Of a DNA stretch of 64,000 bases, positions 1 to 7,915 are shown piece after piece. The translations under genes were made by a program, and so were the position numbers. This DNA comes from Ferrovaceae bacterium (GTDB lineage: Bacteria > Pseudomonadota > Gammaproteobacteria > Burkholderiales > Ferrovaceae): assembly GCA_027449685.1 (NCBI GenBank), contig DAIDLC010000002.1, forward strand, positions 124,001 through 188,000. Direction: 5' to 3'. The number at the start of each line of letters is the position of its first letter. The first letter of the stretch is position 1. Under the pieces are notes generated by a model, which was not told the DNA's origin, made no database searches, and saw only the letters and a list, made by a program, of their open reading frames with translations.

Positions 1-9
1 ACATCGATC

Positions 10-645
10 ATGGATATAAAGCATTTAATAGATTTGGCCAATGACTCCGGCGGTACCTTGTACCTCATGATCGTTCTGCTCACTTTGGCGCTGACGGTCA
101 TCATCGAGCGCAGCCGCTATCTGTCCAACATGATTGAAGGGGGAGAGCGGCTCATCCACACCGTCATTTCCGAGCATCACACCGACCAATCACACTGGCG
201 TGCCTTTACCGAAAAGCACCCTAATCTGCCACACTTGCGGATTGTGGATGCCGCACTGTCCATCCATGCCGCACCAACGGCAAACCGTCAGGTTCTGGAT
301 GGGCTGTTGGAAGAAGCCGTGTTGCACGAAGTCCCCAAACTGGACCGCTCCCTCTGGATGCTGGACACCATCATTACCCTGGCCCCGTTACTAGGATTGT
401 TTGGAACCATTTTTGGGATGTTCAATACCTTCAGTGTGCTGGGTGGCGATCACAACGAAGCCCTGCAGGTTACCTCCGGCATTGCCGAATCCTTGTTGGC
501 AACCGCTTCGGGCCTGGTGGTGGCGATGGTCGGTCTGATTTTCTTTAACGGCTTGAATACGCGCATTCGCTTGGTGGCTCACCAACTGGAAACCGTCAAG
601 GTGATGTTGCTCAACCGTTTGGATCGCCTACCCCAGGCCGCCTAG
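10..645 (+). CDS. exbB: ExbB/TolQ/MotA-family proton channel subunit
   Basis: This inner-membrane protein is the proton-channel subunit that, with ExbD, powers TonB-dependent uptake across the outer membrane. The 211-residue protein shows three membrane segments (about 16-33, 118-138 and 160-185). The last two carry the small-residue-rich sequences typical of the family, including LLGLFGTIFGMF and TASGLVVAMVG. Length fits ExbB. It is followed by exbD (40 bases to its ATG) and tonB, which argues for the Exb rather than the Tol system, since no tolA, tolB or pal is present. The ATG lies only 9 bases into the window, so the promoter and any upstream gene are not visible. Symbol assigned from context; family assignment is firm. 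Confidence 0.88.
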   Translation: MDIKHLIDLANDSGGTLYLMIVLLTLALTVIIERSRYLSNMIEGGERLIHTVISEHHTDQSHWRAFTEKHPNLPHLRIVDAALSIHAAPTANRQVLDGLLEEAVLHEVPKLDRSLWMLDTIITLAPLLGLFGTIFGMFNTFSVLGGDHNEALQVTSGIAESLLATASGLVVAMVGLIFFNGLNTRIRLVAHQLETVKVMLLNRLDRLPQAA

Positions 646-685
646 CGCTCCACTGTCGTGAATCCGTTTGAAGGAACCTTTGCGC

Positions 686-1075
686 ATGCGCTATTTCGAG
701 AATCGTCGGGCTCGCATCGAGATCATTCCAATGATCGACATCATGCTGTTTTTGCTGGTGTTTTTTGTCATGCTCACCCTGAAAATGATCCCCACCACGG
801 GTCAAACCACCAAACTTCCCGTCAGCCGGACAGCAGAAAACATCCCTGTGCCAAAGCTGCTGGTGGAAGTGGGGGATGACGGCCTCATCACCGCAGATCA
901 TCAACCGATGTCCCTGGCCCAGCTAACCGTACGCTTGCAAGGCATGGGTCCCAAAACAGCGGTGACCATTTCCGGCAATCAGGCGGTGGCCCTGCAAAAA
1001 ATCATGTCCGTTCTGGATGCCGTGAAATCTGCAGGCATTTCGCAAGTATCCATTGCTGCCCGACGGACGGAGTAG
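686..1075 (+). CDS. exbD: ExbD/TolR-family biopolymer transport protein
   Basis: ExbD partners ExbB in the proton channel that energises TonB. The 129-residue protein has one N-terminal membrane helix (about 13-33) with the conserved acidic residue (Asp18 in IIPMIDIMLF), followed by a periplasmic domain. An in-frame TTG at 668 would add six residues, but the ATG at 686 is preferred because AAGGAA lies 9 bases before it and the protein then begins just ahead of the basic residues that precede the helix. It sits between exbB and tonB and ends 6 bases before the tonB start, so the three genes form an operon. Confidence 0.88.
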   Translation: MRYFENRRARIEIIPMIDIMLFLLVFFVMLTLKMIPTTGQTTKLPVSRTAENIPVPKLLVEVGDDGLITADHQPMSLAQLTVRLQGMGPKTAVTISGNQAVALQKIMSVLDAVKSAGISQVSIAARRTE

Positions 1076-1081
1076 GGTGCG

Positions 1082-1750
1082 ATGACAGCGAGTGCAACGC
1101 TACCCCCTGTTCTGAGTCAGCCCAAGGGGCATTTCAGTGCCTTTGGCTTTGCCGTGGTGGTCGAAGGCCTCTTGTTGCTGGCCTTGATTTTTATCAGTCA
1201 GTTGGGTTGGTGGCAGAAGGAGCCCCCGCTCAAGGAAGTCATGCGCCTGGATTTGACCGAGGTGCCGCCCCAACCCAAACCCCCCGAGCCCCCCAAGGTG
1301 CAACCTGTGCAACCCCATCCCAGGATCACGGCCCCAAGGCTGGTAACCCCCCCCACGGTACAGCCCCTCCCGCCACCTTTGGTCAAATCCTCGGAGCCCA
1401 GTCCCTTCGTTGAAAAACCCAGCGTGCAGCCCCCGCCACAGCCGGTGCCAAACCCCGACAAGAGCGCCGCTGAAATTGCCACCTATGCAGGTCAGATCAG
1501 GGCAGCGGTGCAAGCGGCCTTGATCTATCCTCAGGCCGCGCAAGCCATGAATTATTCCGGTCGGGTGCGGGTAGAATTTAATTTGCTGGATAAACAACCC
1601 TCCGCCGCAAAAATCCTTATCTCCAGCAAAGTGGGATTGTTTGACCGCGCCGCCCTGGCTGCCGTGGTTTCTGCCAGCTATCCCACGCCTCCCGCCTCTC
1701 TCACCGGTCAGCCAAAAACCTATCAGGTGTGGGTGGAATTCAACCGCTAG
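1082..1750 (+). CDS. tonB: TonB-family energy transducer
   Basis: TonB spans the periplasm and passes the energy of the ExbBD channel to outer-membrane receptors. The 222-residue protein has a single N-terminal membrane helix (about 21-41), a proline-rich stretch (about 58-130, with many Pro-Pro, Pro-Lys and Pro-Gln pairs) and a C-terminal TonB domain (about 135-222) with YPQAAQAMNYSGRVRVEF and a terminal YQVWVEFNR. This order of parts is diagnostic of the family. It is the third gene of the ExbB-ExbD-TonB unit; no TonB-dependent receptor lies in the window, so its substrate (iron chelates, cobalamin or other) cannot be inferred. Confidence 0.9.
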   Translation: MTASATLPPVLSQPKGHFSAFGFAVVVEGLLLLALIFISQLGWWQKEPPLKEVMRLDLTEVPPQPKPPEPPKVQPVQPHPRITAPRLVTPPTVQPLPPPLVKSSEPSPFVEKPSVQPPPQPVPNPDKSAAEIATYAGQIRAAVQAALIYPQAAQAMNYSGRVRVEFNLLDKQPSAAKILISSKVGLFDRAALAAVVSASYPTPPASLTGQPKTYQVWVEFNR

Positions 1751-1760
1751 TTGTTTGTCG

Positions 1761-1774
1761 GCCTGGGGCCAGGC
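1761..1774. terminator. Short GC-rich hairpin between convergent genes
   Basis: GCCTGG-GG-CCAGGC forms a six-base-pair perfect inverted repeat in the 32-base gap between the ends of tonB (plus) and the membrane protein gene at 1783 (minus). It is followed by TATCTTTGT rather than a clean T run, so a terminator role is only plausible. Confidence 0.3.
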
Positions 1775-1782
1775 TATCTTTG

Positions 1783-2568
1783 TCAGTGCCCCTTGGTGGC
1801 AGCCCGTTGGGGCAAAAGCAGCAGGCATAATCCCATGAAGAGCAATAACACGCCCGAAGCCGCGAAACGGCTCAGGTCCAGCCCACCGGCAGTCACGGGC
1901 TTATCCAGGAAATCTCCGAGCACGGCGCCTAAAGGCCTGGTCAAAACAAACGCCAACCAAAACAGAGCGGTTTGAGAAACCTTTGAACGAAAATGGGCCA
2001 GGGCAATCAAGCCCAGCAATAGGGCAAAGAGTAAAGCGCCCCCTTCATACCCCAGGCCTGCGGTATCGGCAGTCCAGTCACCAAGAGCCGTGCCCAGCGT
2101 CTGGGAAAACAGGATGGTGGCCCAGTAAAACCGCTCCGCTGCTGGCGCGCGAATGCTCTCCACGGCAATCGTCCCCAAAGATCGATACCATAGCCACACC
2201 GACCCCAGCAACAGGAGTGACAGCAAGCTTACCCCACCGGCATAGCCCATTCCCAAGGAACGATCGGCAAAGTCCGCCAGGGTCGTGCCAACGGTGGTGG
2301 TGGCAATGATGGTGGCCCAATAGACCAGGGGCTGGAATTTCTTCACGGCAATCTGGGCTGTCACAAACGCTGCGAATACTCCAAGAAATATGATCGAACT
2401 GTACAGATAGCCCAGATTCATGGACATGGAAACCGCATCCCCTCCGGTCTCACCCAGGGTTGTTGCTGTGATTTTAATGATCCAGAAACCAAGGGTAACC
2501 TGCGGAACCTTTGGCAGGCCGGTTGATTCTGTTTTTACCCACTGGGCAGAGTGGCCCATATTCACCAT
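1783..2568 (-). CDS. COG4705-type membrane protein with four internal repeats
   Basis: A 261-residue polytopic membrane protein of the uncharacterised COG4705 type. I can see four related units, each built around a TxxLGxxxGD-like core inside a membrane segment: TTLGETGGD (about 36-44), TTVGTTLADFADRSLGMGY (about 91-109), QTLGTALGDWTADTAGLGY (about 157-175) and RPLGAVLGDFLDKP (about 212-225). Units 2 and 3 are closest to each other. Acidic residues recur at the same place in each unit, as in transporters built by duplication. The function is not known; a carrier role is inference. The gene is convergent with tonB and upstream of it lies the DUF202 gene on the same strand, 106 bases away. Confidence 0.75.
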   Translation of the reverse strand: MVNMGHSAQWVKTESTGLPKVPQVTLGFWIIKITATTLGETGGDAVSMSMNLGYLYSSIIFLGVFAAFVTAQIAVKKFQPLVYWATIIATTTVGTTLADFADRSLGMGYAGGVSLLSLLLLGSVWLWYRSLGTIAVESIRAPAAERFYWATILFSQTLGTALGDWTADTAGLGYEGGALLFALLLGLIALAHFRSKVSQTALFWLAFVLTRPLGAVLGDFLDKPVTAGGLDLSRFAASGVLLLFMGLCLLLLPQRAATKGH

Positions 2569-2674
2569 TGGTTGATACTCATGAAGAGTTTCCCAGAAAC
2601 CTGCTGACTCAACGCCCGTTGAAAGGATGACGGGGCCCCGAGTTTTGATCGAGACTACAGCTCTGCACGATCGC

Positions 2675-3040
2675 TCAAACTCCCGGAACCAGGAGTATCA
2701 GCACAAAACCCAGTAACGCAATGATGCCATTGAGGTAGATGCCAGAGTTGACGGCATAACCCTGAGGAATCTCCACTGGCCTGAGTGTCGCTAACACTTT
2801 TCGATATTGGAAAATGGCGCTCAGCGCCGTAATCGAACCCAGTAAAATAAAGCAGATCCCCACCCAGTGAGAGGCTCCATGATGCGCTGTTGGCACATGC
2901 TGCAAGGAAAGGAGTTGCAGGAACAAGCCAAAACGCTCGATCATGAAACCAAAGCCCATCAGCGTTAAACTGGTGCGATTCCAGGCAAGCAAGGTACGCT
3001 CTGCCGCAAAAAACACCCGCGGATCATTCAAATCTGACAT
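2675..3040 (-). CDS. DUF202 family small membrane protein (YidH-like)
   Basis: A 121-residue inner-membrane protein of the DUF202 family. The N-terminal signature AAERTLLAWNRTSLTLMGFG (about 12-31) is characteristic, followed by two more hydrophobic segments near 68-88 and 100-118, giving the usual three membrane helices. The family has no established function. Start ATG at 3040. It reads in the same direction as the COG4705-type gene but a shared transcript is uncertain because of the gap between them. An 18-base palindrome lies 40 bases upstream of the start. Confidence 0.8.
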   Translation of the reverse strand: MSDLNDPRVFFAAERTLLAWNRTSLTLMGFGFMIERFGLFLQLLSLQHVPTAHHGASHWVGICFILLGSITALSAIFQYRKVLATLRPVEIPQGYAVNSGIYLNGIIALLGFVLILLVPGV

Positions 3041-3079
3041 GATATTTCATCCGTTTCGTTGCGCTTGGCAGTATACCGC

Positions 3080-3097
3080 CAAAGACCGGGGTCTTTG
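3080..3097. promoter_or_regulatory. Perfect palindrome upstream of the DUF202 gene
   Basis: Two eight-base arms, CAAAGACC and GGTCTTTG, are separated by GG, in the 172-base divergent gap between the DUF202 gene (minus, starts at 3040) and the methyltransferase gene (plus, starts at 3213). The symmetry and the position suit an operator for a dimeric regulator. It could also be a chance hairpin; no T run follows. Confidence 0.25.
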
Positions 3098-3212
3098 TGG
3101 TTCAATACCCACACTCCAAGGTCTTTTCTTCCCATGATGCGGCCAGACCTGGCGTGAATTACGTGCCGTTTGACCGACAGACAGGACCCATTCTGAGCAT
3201 CCTCCAGCTCTT

Positions 3213-3950
3213 ATGACCATCGACATTCGGGAAGAATCTGGGGTTCGAACCCTTCACTTTGGCTCGGAATGGATTCAGGGCGCCATGCGCATTGCCCGCC
3301 CCTGGGCTTTAGAGCTGGCTTACACGCGCGACATGATGCTCTCCTTGTTATTTTCTGAGCAGGAGGTTCCGGCGTTTCCCGAGCGGGTTTTGCAAGTGGG
3401 ACTGGGCAGCGCATCTCTGACCAAATTCATTCATCGGCATTGTCCGCAAACGGTCCAAACGATCGTGGAAATTGACCCGGCAGTGCGCGCTGCGGCCCGC
3501 CAGTTTTTCAAATTGCCCGAGGAATCCCGGCAGTTGAAACTCGTCATCGATGATGGCGCACTGTTTATTCAACGCGCTGTTTCCTGGTTCGATTTGATCC
3601 TCATCGATGGGTTCGATGAAAACGCCAAAGCGGGCGCTCTGGAAACCGCTGCGTTTTACCAATGCTGCCGTGCGCGACTTGCTCCCGGAGGAATTTTGGC
3701 GATCAATGTGGTGGGTGGCCAGCGCCGCTTACAACATTGTGTCAGGCAAGTGAATCTGGTGTTCGAGCAACAGACTCTGGCCCTGCCGGCCTGTGACAGC
3801 GGCAACAGGATCCTTTTTGGCTTTGCCTCTCTTGTGCCCAAGCTTGAGTATTCAACCTTACGTGACAAGGCCTCCCGGTTAAAGAAACTTTCAGGCCTGG
3901 ACTTGTTGCCCACGCTGGCCCGTCTGGAACAACACCATCAGCCCCCGTGA
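3213..3950 (+). CDS. Spermidine-synthase-like methyltransferase-fold protein
   Basis: A 245-residue protein with the Rossmann-type domain of the polyamine synthase (SpeE) family: glycine motif VLQVGLGSASLTKF (about 59-72), acidic strand end VEIDPAV (about 88-94), VIDDGALFIQ and LILIDGFDENAKAG (about 130-143). The small N-terminal beta domain that true spermidine synthases use for oligomerisation is short here, and the usual DSTDP-like active-site stretch reads DGFDENA. It is therefore better called spermidine-synthase-like than speE; the substrate cannot be told. No ribosome site is obvious before the ATG at 3213. It stands alone, divergent from DUF202 and convergent with the MFS gene. Confidence 0.7.
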   Translation: MTIDIREESGVRTLHFGSEWIQGAMRIARPWALELAYTRDMMLSLLFSEQEVPAFPERVLQVGLGSASLTKFIHRHCPQTVQTIVEIDPAVRAAARQFFKLPEESRQLKLVIDDGALFIQRAVSWFDLILIDGFDENAKAGALETAAFYQCCRARLAPGGILAINVVGGQRRLQHCVRQVNLVFEQQTLALPACDSGNRILFGFASLVPKLEYSTLRDKASRLKKLSGLDLLPTLARLEQHHQPP

Positions 3951-4038
3951 AAACCAGAGCGTCCACTTGCACACCTGCCGGTATGAGGCTGCATTGCAGC
4001 GCGTTGACCCACATGCAATGCGCGCGCAAAAGTTGCCA

Positions 4039-5211
4039 TCAATCCTTTTTTGAGCGCTGCTCCATACGCAAAATCAACCAGGTCATCACGGAGAACCCGG
4101 CGCCCAGATAAAAGGTAAAGGCAGACCCTAAACGGTCCCAAGCCATTCCCGCTACAAGACTGGCCACGAGCAGCGCCAACCCACTCATCAGATTGAAAAA
4201 ACCAAAGGCTGTACCACGCAAGTCAGCGGGCGCCGCATCTGCCACCATCGTGGCCAGCAGTCCTTGGGTCATGCCCATGTGAATCCCCCAAAAGAACAGC
4301 CCTGCCCCAAGCCATAGCCAGCTCTGTCCGGAAGCCAACAGAAAGTCCGCGAGCAGCAGCATGAGAACCCCCCAATGCAATAAGACGCGATGGGGAATTC
4401 GGTCCGACAGCTTTCCAAAGGGGTAAGCACTCAAAGAATAAACCACGTTCATCGCCACCATGACCAACGGTACGTAGGCTGTGGGAATCCCTTCCTCCTG
4501 GGCCCTCAGCACCAGAAAGGCTTCGCTGAAGCGCGCCAGGGTGAAAACCGCACCCACGCTCACCACCCACCAGTAGGCGCGCGTCAAATGCCGCAAATGC
4601 TTCCAGTGCAAGGGATTGACGCGTGGTTGATTTCCCGTTTGGCGCGGCTCTTGCACACCAATGAGCAACAACACAACCGACATCAAACCTGGAATGACTG
4701 CCACCCAAAAGACCGCCCGATAATCGTTATGCCATTGCAGCATCAAGATCACCGCCAGCAGAGGTCCCAGAAACGCGCCGATGGTATCGAGGGATTGGCG
4801 CAAACCGAAGGCGGCACCGCGCATGGACTCTGGCGTAATATCGGTGATGAGCGCATCGCGTGGAGCGCCGCGCACGCCTTTACCCACCCGATCCAGCAGT
4901 CGGGCCGTCAGGACCACTGCGGTAACGGGTGCTAGCGCAAACAAGGGTTTGGTGAGCGCCCCCATCCCATAACCCAGCACGGTCAACATTTTGCGTCGCC
5001 CCAAATAATCGCTCAGCATGCCCGAAAACACTTTCACAATCAGCGCAGTGGCTTCTGCCGTGCCTTCCACGACACCGACGGCCAACACACTGGCGCCCAG
5101 CGTGTCCACCATGAATAGCGGTAGAAGGCTATGGATCATTTCTGAGGAAATATCCATGAACATGCTGACAAAGCCCAGCACCCAGATACTTTTAGGAATT
5201 TTTTTTAACAT
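4039..5211 (-). CDS. Major facilitator superfamily transporter
   Basis: A 390-residue carrier with about twelve hydrophobic segments. The loop after helix 2 carries the MFS motif A-like SDYLGRRK, and a second conserved stretch, RLLDRVGKGVRGAPRDAL, follows helix 4 and is typical of a subgroup of multidrug or small-molecule MFS proteins. GGGAG lies just upstream of the ATG at 5211, supporting the start. The substrate cannot be inferred from sequence. The gene is followed 88 bases downstream by the convergent methyltransferase gene and preceded by a 203-base gap that holds the terminator of the phosphoesterase gene. Confidence 0.82.
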   Translation of the reverse strand: MLKKIPKSIWVLGFVSMFMDISSEMIHSLLPLFMVDTLGASVLAVGVVEGTAEATALIVKVFSGMLSDYLGRRKMLTVLGYGMGALTKPLFALAPVTAVVLTARLLDRVGKGVRGAPRDALITDITPESMRGAAFGLRQSLDTIGAFLGPLLAVILMLQWHNDYRAVFWVAVIPGLMSVVLLLIGVQEPRQTGNQPRVNPLHWKHLRHLTRAYWWVVSVGAVFTLARFSEAFLVLRAQEEGIPTAYVPLVMVAMNVVYSLSAYPFGKLSDRIPHRVLLHWGVLMLLLADFLLASGQSWLWLGAGLFFWGIHMGMTQGLLATMVADAAPADLRGTAFGFFNLMSGLALLVASLVAGMAWDRLGSAFTFYLGAGFSVMTWLILRMEQRSKKD

Positions 5212-5340
5212 AGGCTCCCATCACCGTGGCATAACCGCTAGATACCAGTCATTGTGCCCAAAACCACAGAGGATCTCCATCCAGGTTCAATGTCTGCCAA
5301 AAGCTGTCCCCACCGGAAATTTTCTGCGCACAAAATGAAC

Positions 5341-5367
5341 GGGCGCCCACGATTCGTGTGGACGCCC
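5341..5367 (-). terminator. Hairpin downstream of the phosphoesterase gene
   Basis: GGGCGCCCAC and GTGGACGCCC form a ten-pair stem with one mismatch around a seven-base loop, 48 bases after the phosphoesterase stop codon. On the minus strand it is followed by a modest TTCATTTTG stretch. It separates that gene from the MFS gene. Confidence 0.5.
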
Positions 5368-5414
5368 GGGTTGGGGTAACGCGTGTGGTAACGATGTGTC
5401 CGATCGATAGCGTT

Positions 5415-7133
5415 TTAGAGCTTGCTAGGCGTTTGCTTCAACACCACTGGCGCAGTATTCAACAGGGAACCATAGGTGGGGTCGAGATATAACGCTGGGT
5501 TGTTGCCCCCCGTGGCACTAAAGTCAAACATCCCCATCAAGCTACCAGCATTCGCATCAAAAGAACCACCCCCCAGACGCTGGCTGGACAGCCAATTGTC
5601 TTCGATGAACCGTACGATCGAAGCCTGACTGATCTGGGTGTGATCGACATAGTTGGCACGCGCATAGGGAGAAATCACCAGAAAGGGGATGCGTGTTCCC
5701 GGGCCGCAGCGCCCATTGACCGGTTTCCCATTGACGCCGTTTTGAGCAGCGCCAGTACCGCAGATTCCGGAGCCGTTCAGTTGATCCGCCTGAGGATCGT
5801 AAGAAGCGCTGGTGGGAGCCACATAGGCGTGATCGTACCAACCATCCGAGTCATCGTAGGTCACAATCACAGCGGTGCTTTTCCAGTCGGGCTGCTGCTG
5901 CAAAAAGTTGACCACCTGGGTGATAAAGGCCTGCTCGTCCAGGGGATTGGAGTACCCCGCATGGGCATCCTGATAGGCCGGAGCTTTCAAGTATGCGACT
6001 GCAGGATTATTACCCGCCTTGACTGCGGTGAAAAAATCCTGCATGTCATATTGATGATTGGCCGGTTCCGCAGTTTTGCCGTCCGTCTGTGTGGAATATC
6101 CAATCGCCTGGGTGGAACTGGGGCGCGCATGTGTGGGATTGGCGGTTGAACTGTAGTACTGAAACCAGTTGTGATGGGGAATATAGTCGGTAATTGCAGC
6201 ACCCACGACAGTAGAATAGGTACTCAATTTGCAACCCGTGGTGTGATTGGCATTGGTCACACCCAGGTTGAAGCCCCCCATGAAACCACCCCACGGAAGA
6301 TTGGCGGCATTCATCAAATCGCCGATATTTTTTCCTGTCATCATGATCTGATCGGTAGCGCTGGAGCAGACATCATAGGCCGGATCCACATCATTGATCA
6401 GGGAAACGCCACCTTGGCCATCATTGATGTAATACGAATAGGCGGCGAGCGTGAATGGCTGTTTGGTAGTAGCCACCAGTTTCACGCCATTGGTTTGCCC
6501 GGAGACTGCTTCCAGTGCTCCCGGAGTGGAGGGACCATAGGTATCGGTGTAGGCATTGTCATTCATGGCAAAGTGCTGGGCATAATTCCACAGGGCCGTC
6601 ACCGTATTCCCATCGTAATAGCCCATCACCTGACCAGGCGTTCCCGAACCACCTACCGCGCCGCTTGTGGCTTTCCCCACAAATTTTGCAAACAGGTCCA
6701 TCAAGCCATTGTCGTAGGCTTGTTGCTCAGAGGTATAGGCATGATTCTGATCTGCGGTTGCCGCTTGCGTGCGATCCAGGCGATAGGGATTCAACGCGCC
6801 AGTCCCATTTCCCGCATTCAGAAAGTTGGGGTTATTGGTCAGCAAGGTTCCGGAAAGGCCGTTGACCGCTGGCGTTCCTGCCAGCGCGCTAAATTGGGGA
6901 GAGCCTGCTGGATTGGTGGCGCTGGGGTAGGTGGCAAAGTAGTGATCAAAGGAAACGTTTTCGTTATAAATCACTACTAGATGCTTGATTGGTGTGGCCG
7001 TAGCAAAGGAATTGGCAGCCACCAGAGGATTCGCTACCGTACTACTGCTACTGCTGCTACTGCTGCCGCCGCAGGCGGCAAGAATCAAGGATAAACTGGC
7101 GACAGTAAGGGGCATGATCGGATATCGTAACAT
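5415..7133 (-). CDS. Secreted phosphoesterase lipoprotein (phospholipase C / acid phosphatase family)
   Basis: A 572-residue exported enzyme of the phosphoesterase family that includes non-haemolytic phospholipase C and AcpA-type acid phosphatases; it would hydrolyse phosphate esters outside the cytoplasm. The start ATG at 7133 has GGAG seven bases upstream and opens a signal peptide ending in the lipobox LAAC, so the mature protein is probably lipid-anchored, with a run of eight serines right after Cys-Gly-Gly. Family landmarks are VVIYNENVSFDHYFATYP near the N terminus, VIVTYDDSDGWYDH near residue 430, and RIPFLVISPYAR plus VRFIEDNW near the C terminus. An in-frame TTG-type extension to 7202 is not supported. 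The exact substrate is unknown. Divergent from the cytochrome gene. Confidence 0.85.
   Translation of the reverse strand: MLRYPIMPLTVASLSLILAACGGSSSSSSSSTVANPLVAANSFATATPIKHLVVIYNENVSFDHYFATYPSATNPAGSPQFSALAGTPAVNGLSGTLLTNNPNFLNAGNGTGALNPYRLDRTQAATADQNHAYTSEQQAYDNGLMDLFAKFVGKATSGAVGGSGTPGQVMGYYDGNTVTALWNYAQHFAMNDNAYTDTYGPSTPGALEAVSGQTNGVKLVATTKQPFTLAAYSYYINDGQGGVSLINDVDPAYDVCSSATDQIMMTGKNIGDLMNAANLPWGGFMGGFNLGVTNANHTTGCKLSTYSTVVGAAITDYIPHHNWFQYYSSTANPTHARPSSTQAIGYSTQTDGKTAEPANHQYDMQDFFTAVKAGNNPAVAYLKAPAYQDAHAGYSNPLDEQAFITQVVNFLQQQPDWKSTAVIVTYDDSDGWYDHAYVAPTSASYDPQADQLNGSGICGTGAAQNGVNGKPVNGRCGPGTRIPFLVISPYARANYVDHTQISQASIVRFIEDNWLSSQRLGGGSFDANAGSLMGMFDFSATGGNNPALYLDPTYGSLLNTAPVVLKQTPSKL
7041..7070 (-). 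repeat. Triplet repeat encoding poly-serine after the lipobox
   Basis: A run of AGC/AGT codons (plus-strand pattern of GCT/ACT units) encodes eight consecutive serines next to the lipid-anchor cysteine of the phosphoesterase. It is in frame and so would change linker length, not reading frame, if it slipped. Confidence 0.6.
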
Positions 7134-7350
7134 GATTTCTCCATAGCTTCGGGGCGGTAATTTTGGCGATGCAAGCCGTGGGTGCAGCAGGACTTGCCGC
7201 ATTCAGTTTGCACAGAAGATATGACAGGAGGATGAAGAGAAGACACGATGGGCATCTCGCTCATTTTTGATGCAGCGCAAAATATGCACTTGCCCAGACG
7301 GAGTACAATGGGGCGGTGCATTTCATCCATTCATTGCAGGGGAGTTTTTC

Positions 7351-7845
7351 ATGACAAAGGTGATTTCCAGTACCGGTTCCTCCAATATCAAAAGGGTGTT
7401 CGTTGCCGTGGTTGCGGTCTTGGCTGTGACCGTGTTTCGCGATATGACGGGCAGCACGGTCCACGCAGCTTCTGCGGACAGTACAGCGACCAAATCCACG
7501 GTAGAAGAGCGTATCAAGCCGTCTGCAGAAGTCAGCATCGCCACCTCCAGGCCCGTGACATCGTCCAATGCCGCTGGTTCCAGTAATGCTTCTGGCGCTG
7601 GGAGCAAGGTTGGAGAAACCACTTACAACGCTCTCTGTATGGGTTGTCACGCTTCAGGCGCCTTGGGGTCACCCAAATTTGGGGATAAGGCCGCCTGGGC
7701 CCCTCGGATTGCCCAAGGGATGGAAACGCTCTACAACAGCGCGCTGAAGGGCAAGAAAAGCATGCCCGCCAAGGGAGGTAACCCAGGGCTTTCAGACGCC
7801 GACGTGAAGGCTACGGTGGATTATATGGTTGCGGCGGCCAAGTAA
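7351..7845 (+). CDS. c-type cytochrome (class I, c5-like)
   Basis: A 164-residue exported monohaem cytochrome, an electron carrier of the periplasm or membrane surface. The ATG at 7351 follows GGGGAG at a proper distance; longer in-frame starts are not supported. An N-terminal hydrophobic segment (about 17-32) ends near a VHA-A cleavage-like site. A linker rich in Ser, Thr and Ala (about 40-85) precedes the haem domain. The haem motif is CMGCH (residues 96-100) and the likely Met ligand lies in KKSMPAKGG. The C-terminal DADVKATVDYMV is typical of cytochrome c5-like proteins. Its redox partners are not visible nearby; the divergent neighbour is the phosphoesterase. Confidence 0.85.
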   Translation: MTKVISSTGSSNIKRVFVAVVAVLAVTVFRDMTGSTVHAASADSTATKSTVEERIKPSAEVSIATSRPVTSSNAAGSSNASGAGSKVGETTYNALCMGCHASGALGSPKFGDKAAWAPRIAQGMETLYNSALKGKKSMPAKGGNPGLSDADVKATVDYMVAAAK

Positions 7846-7915
7846 AGGTCTTTCCCCAACTCGATGGTCTTGAAGATTCTCTTTCCCGCCATGGCGCACG
7901 ATTGATGCGTTCGGG

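Noticed and set aside
1100-1828. 242-codon open frame antisense to tonB
   Set aside because: Gly-rich shadow of the proline-rich TonB linker; TonB domains are unambiguous.
6171-6980. 269-codon open frame antisense to the phosphoesterase
   Set aside because: The opposite strand encodes a clear enzyme with signal peptide; this product is a Ile/Gly-rich shadow.
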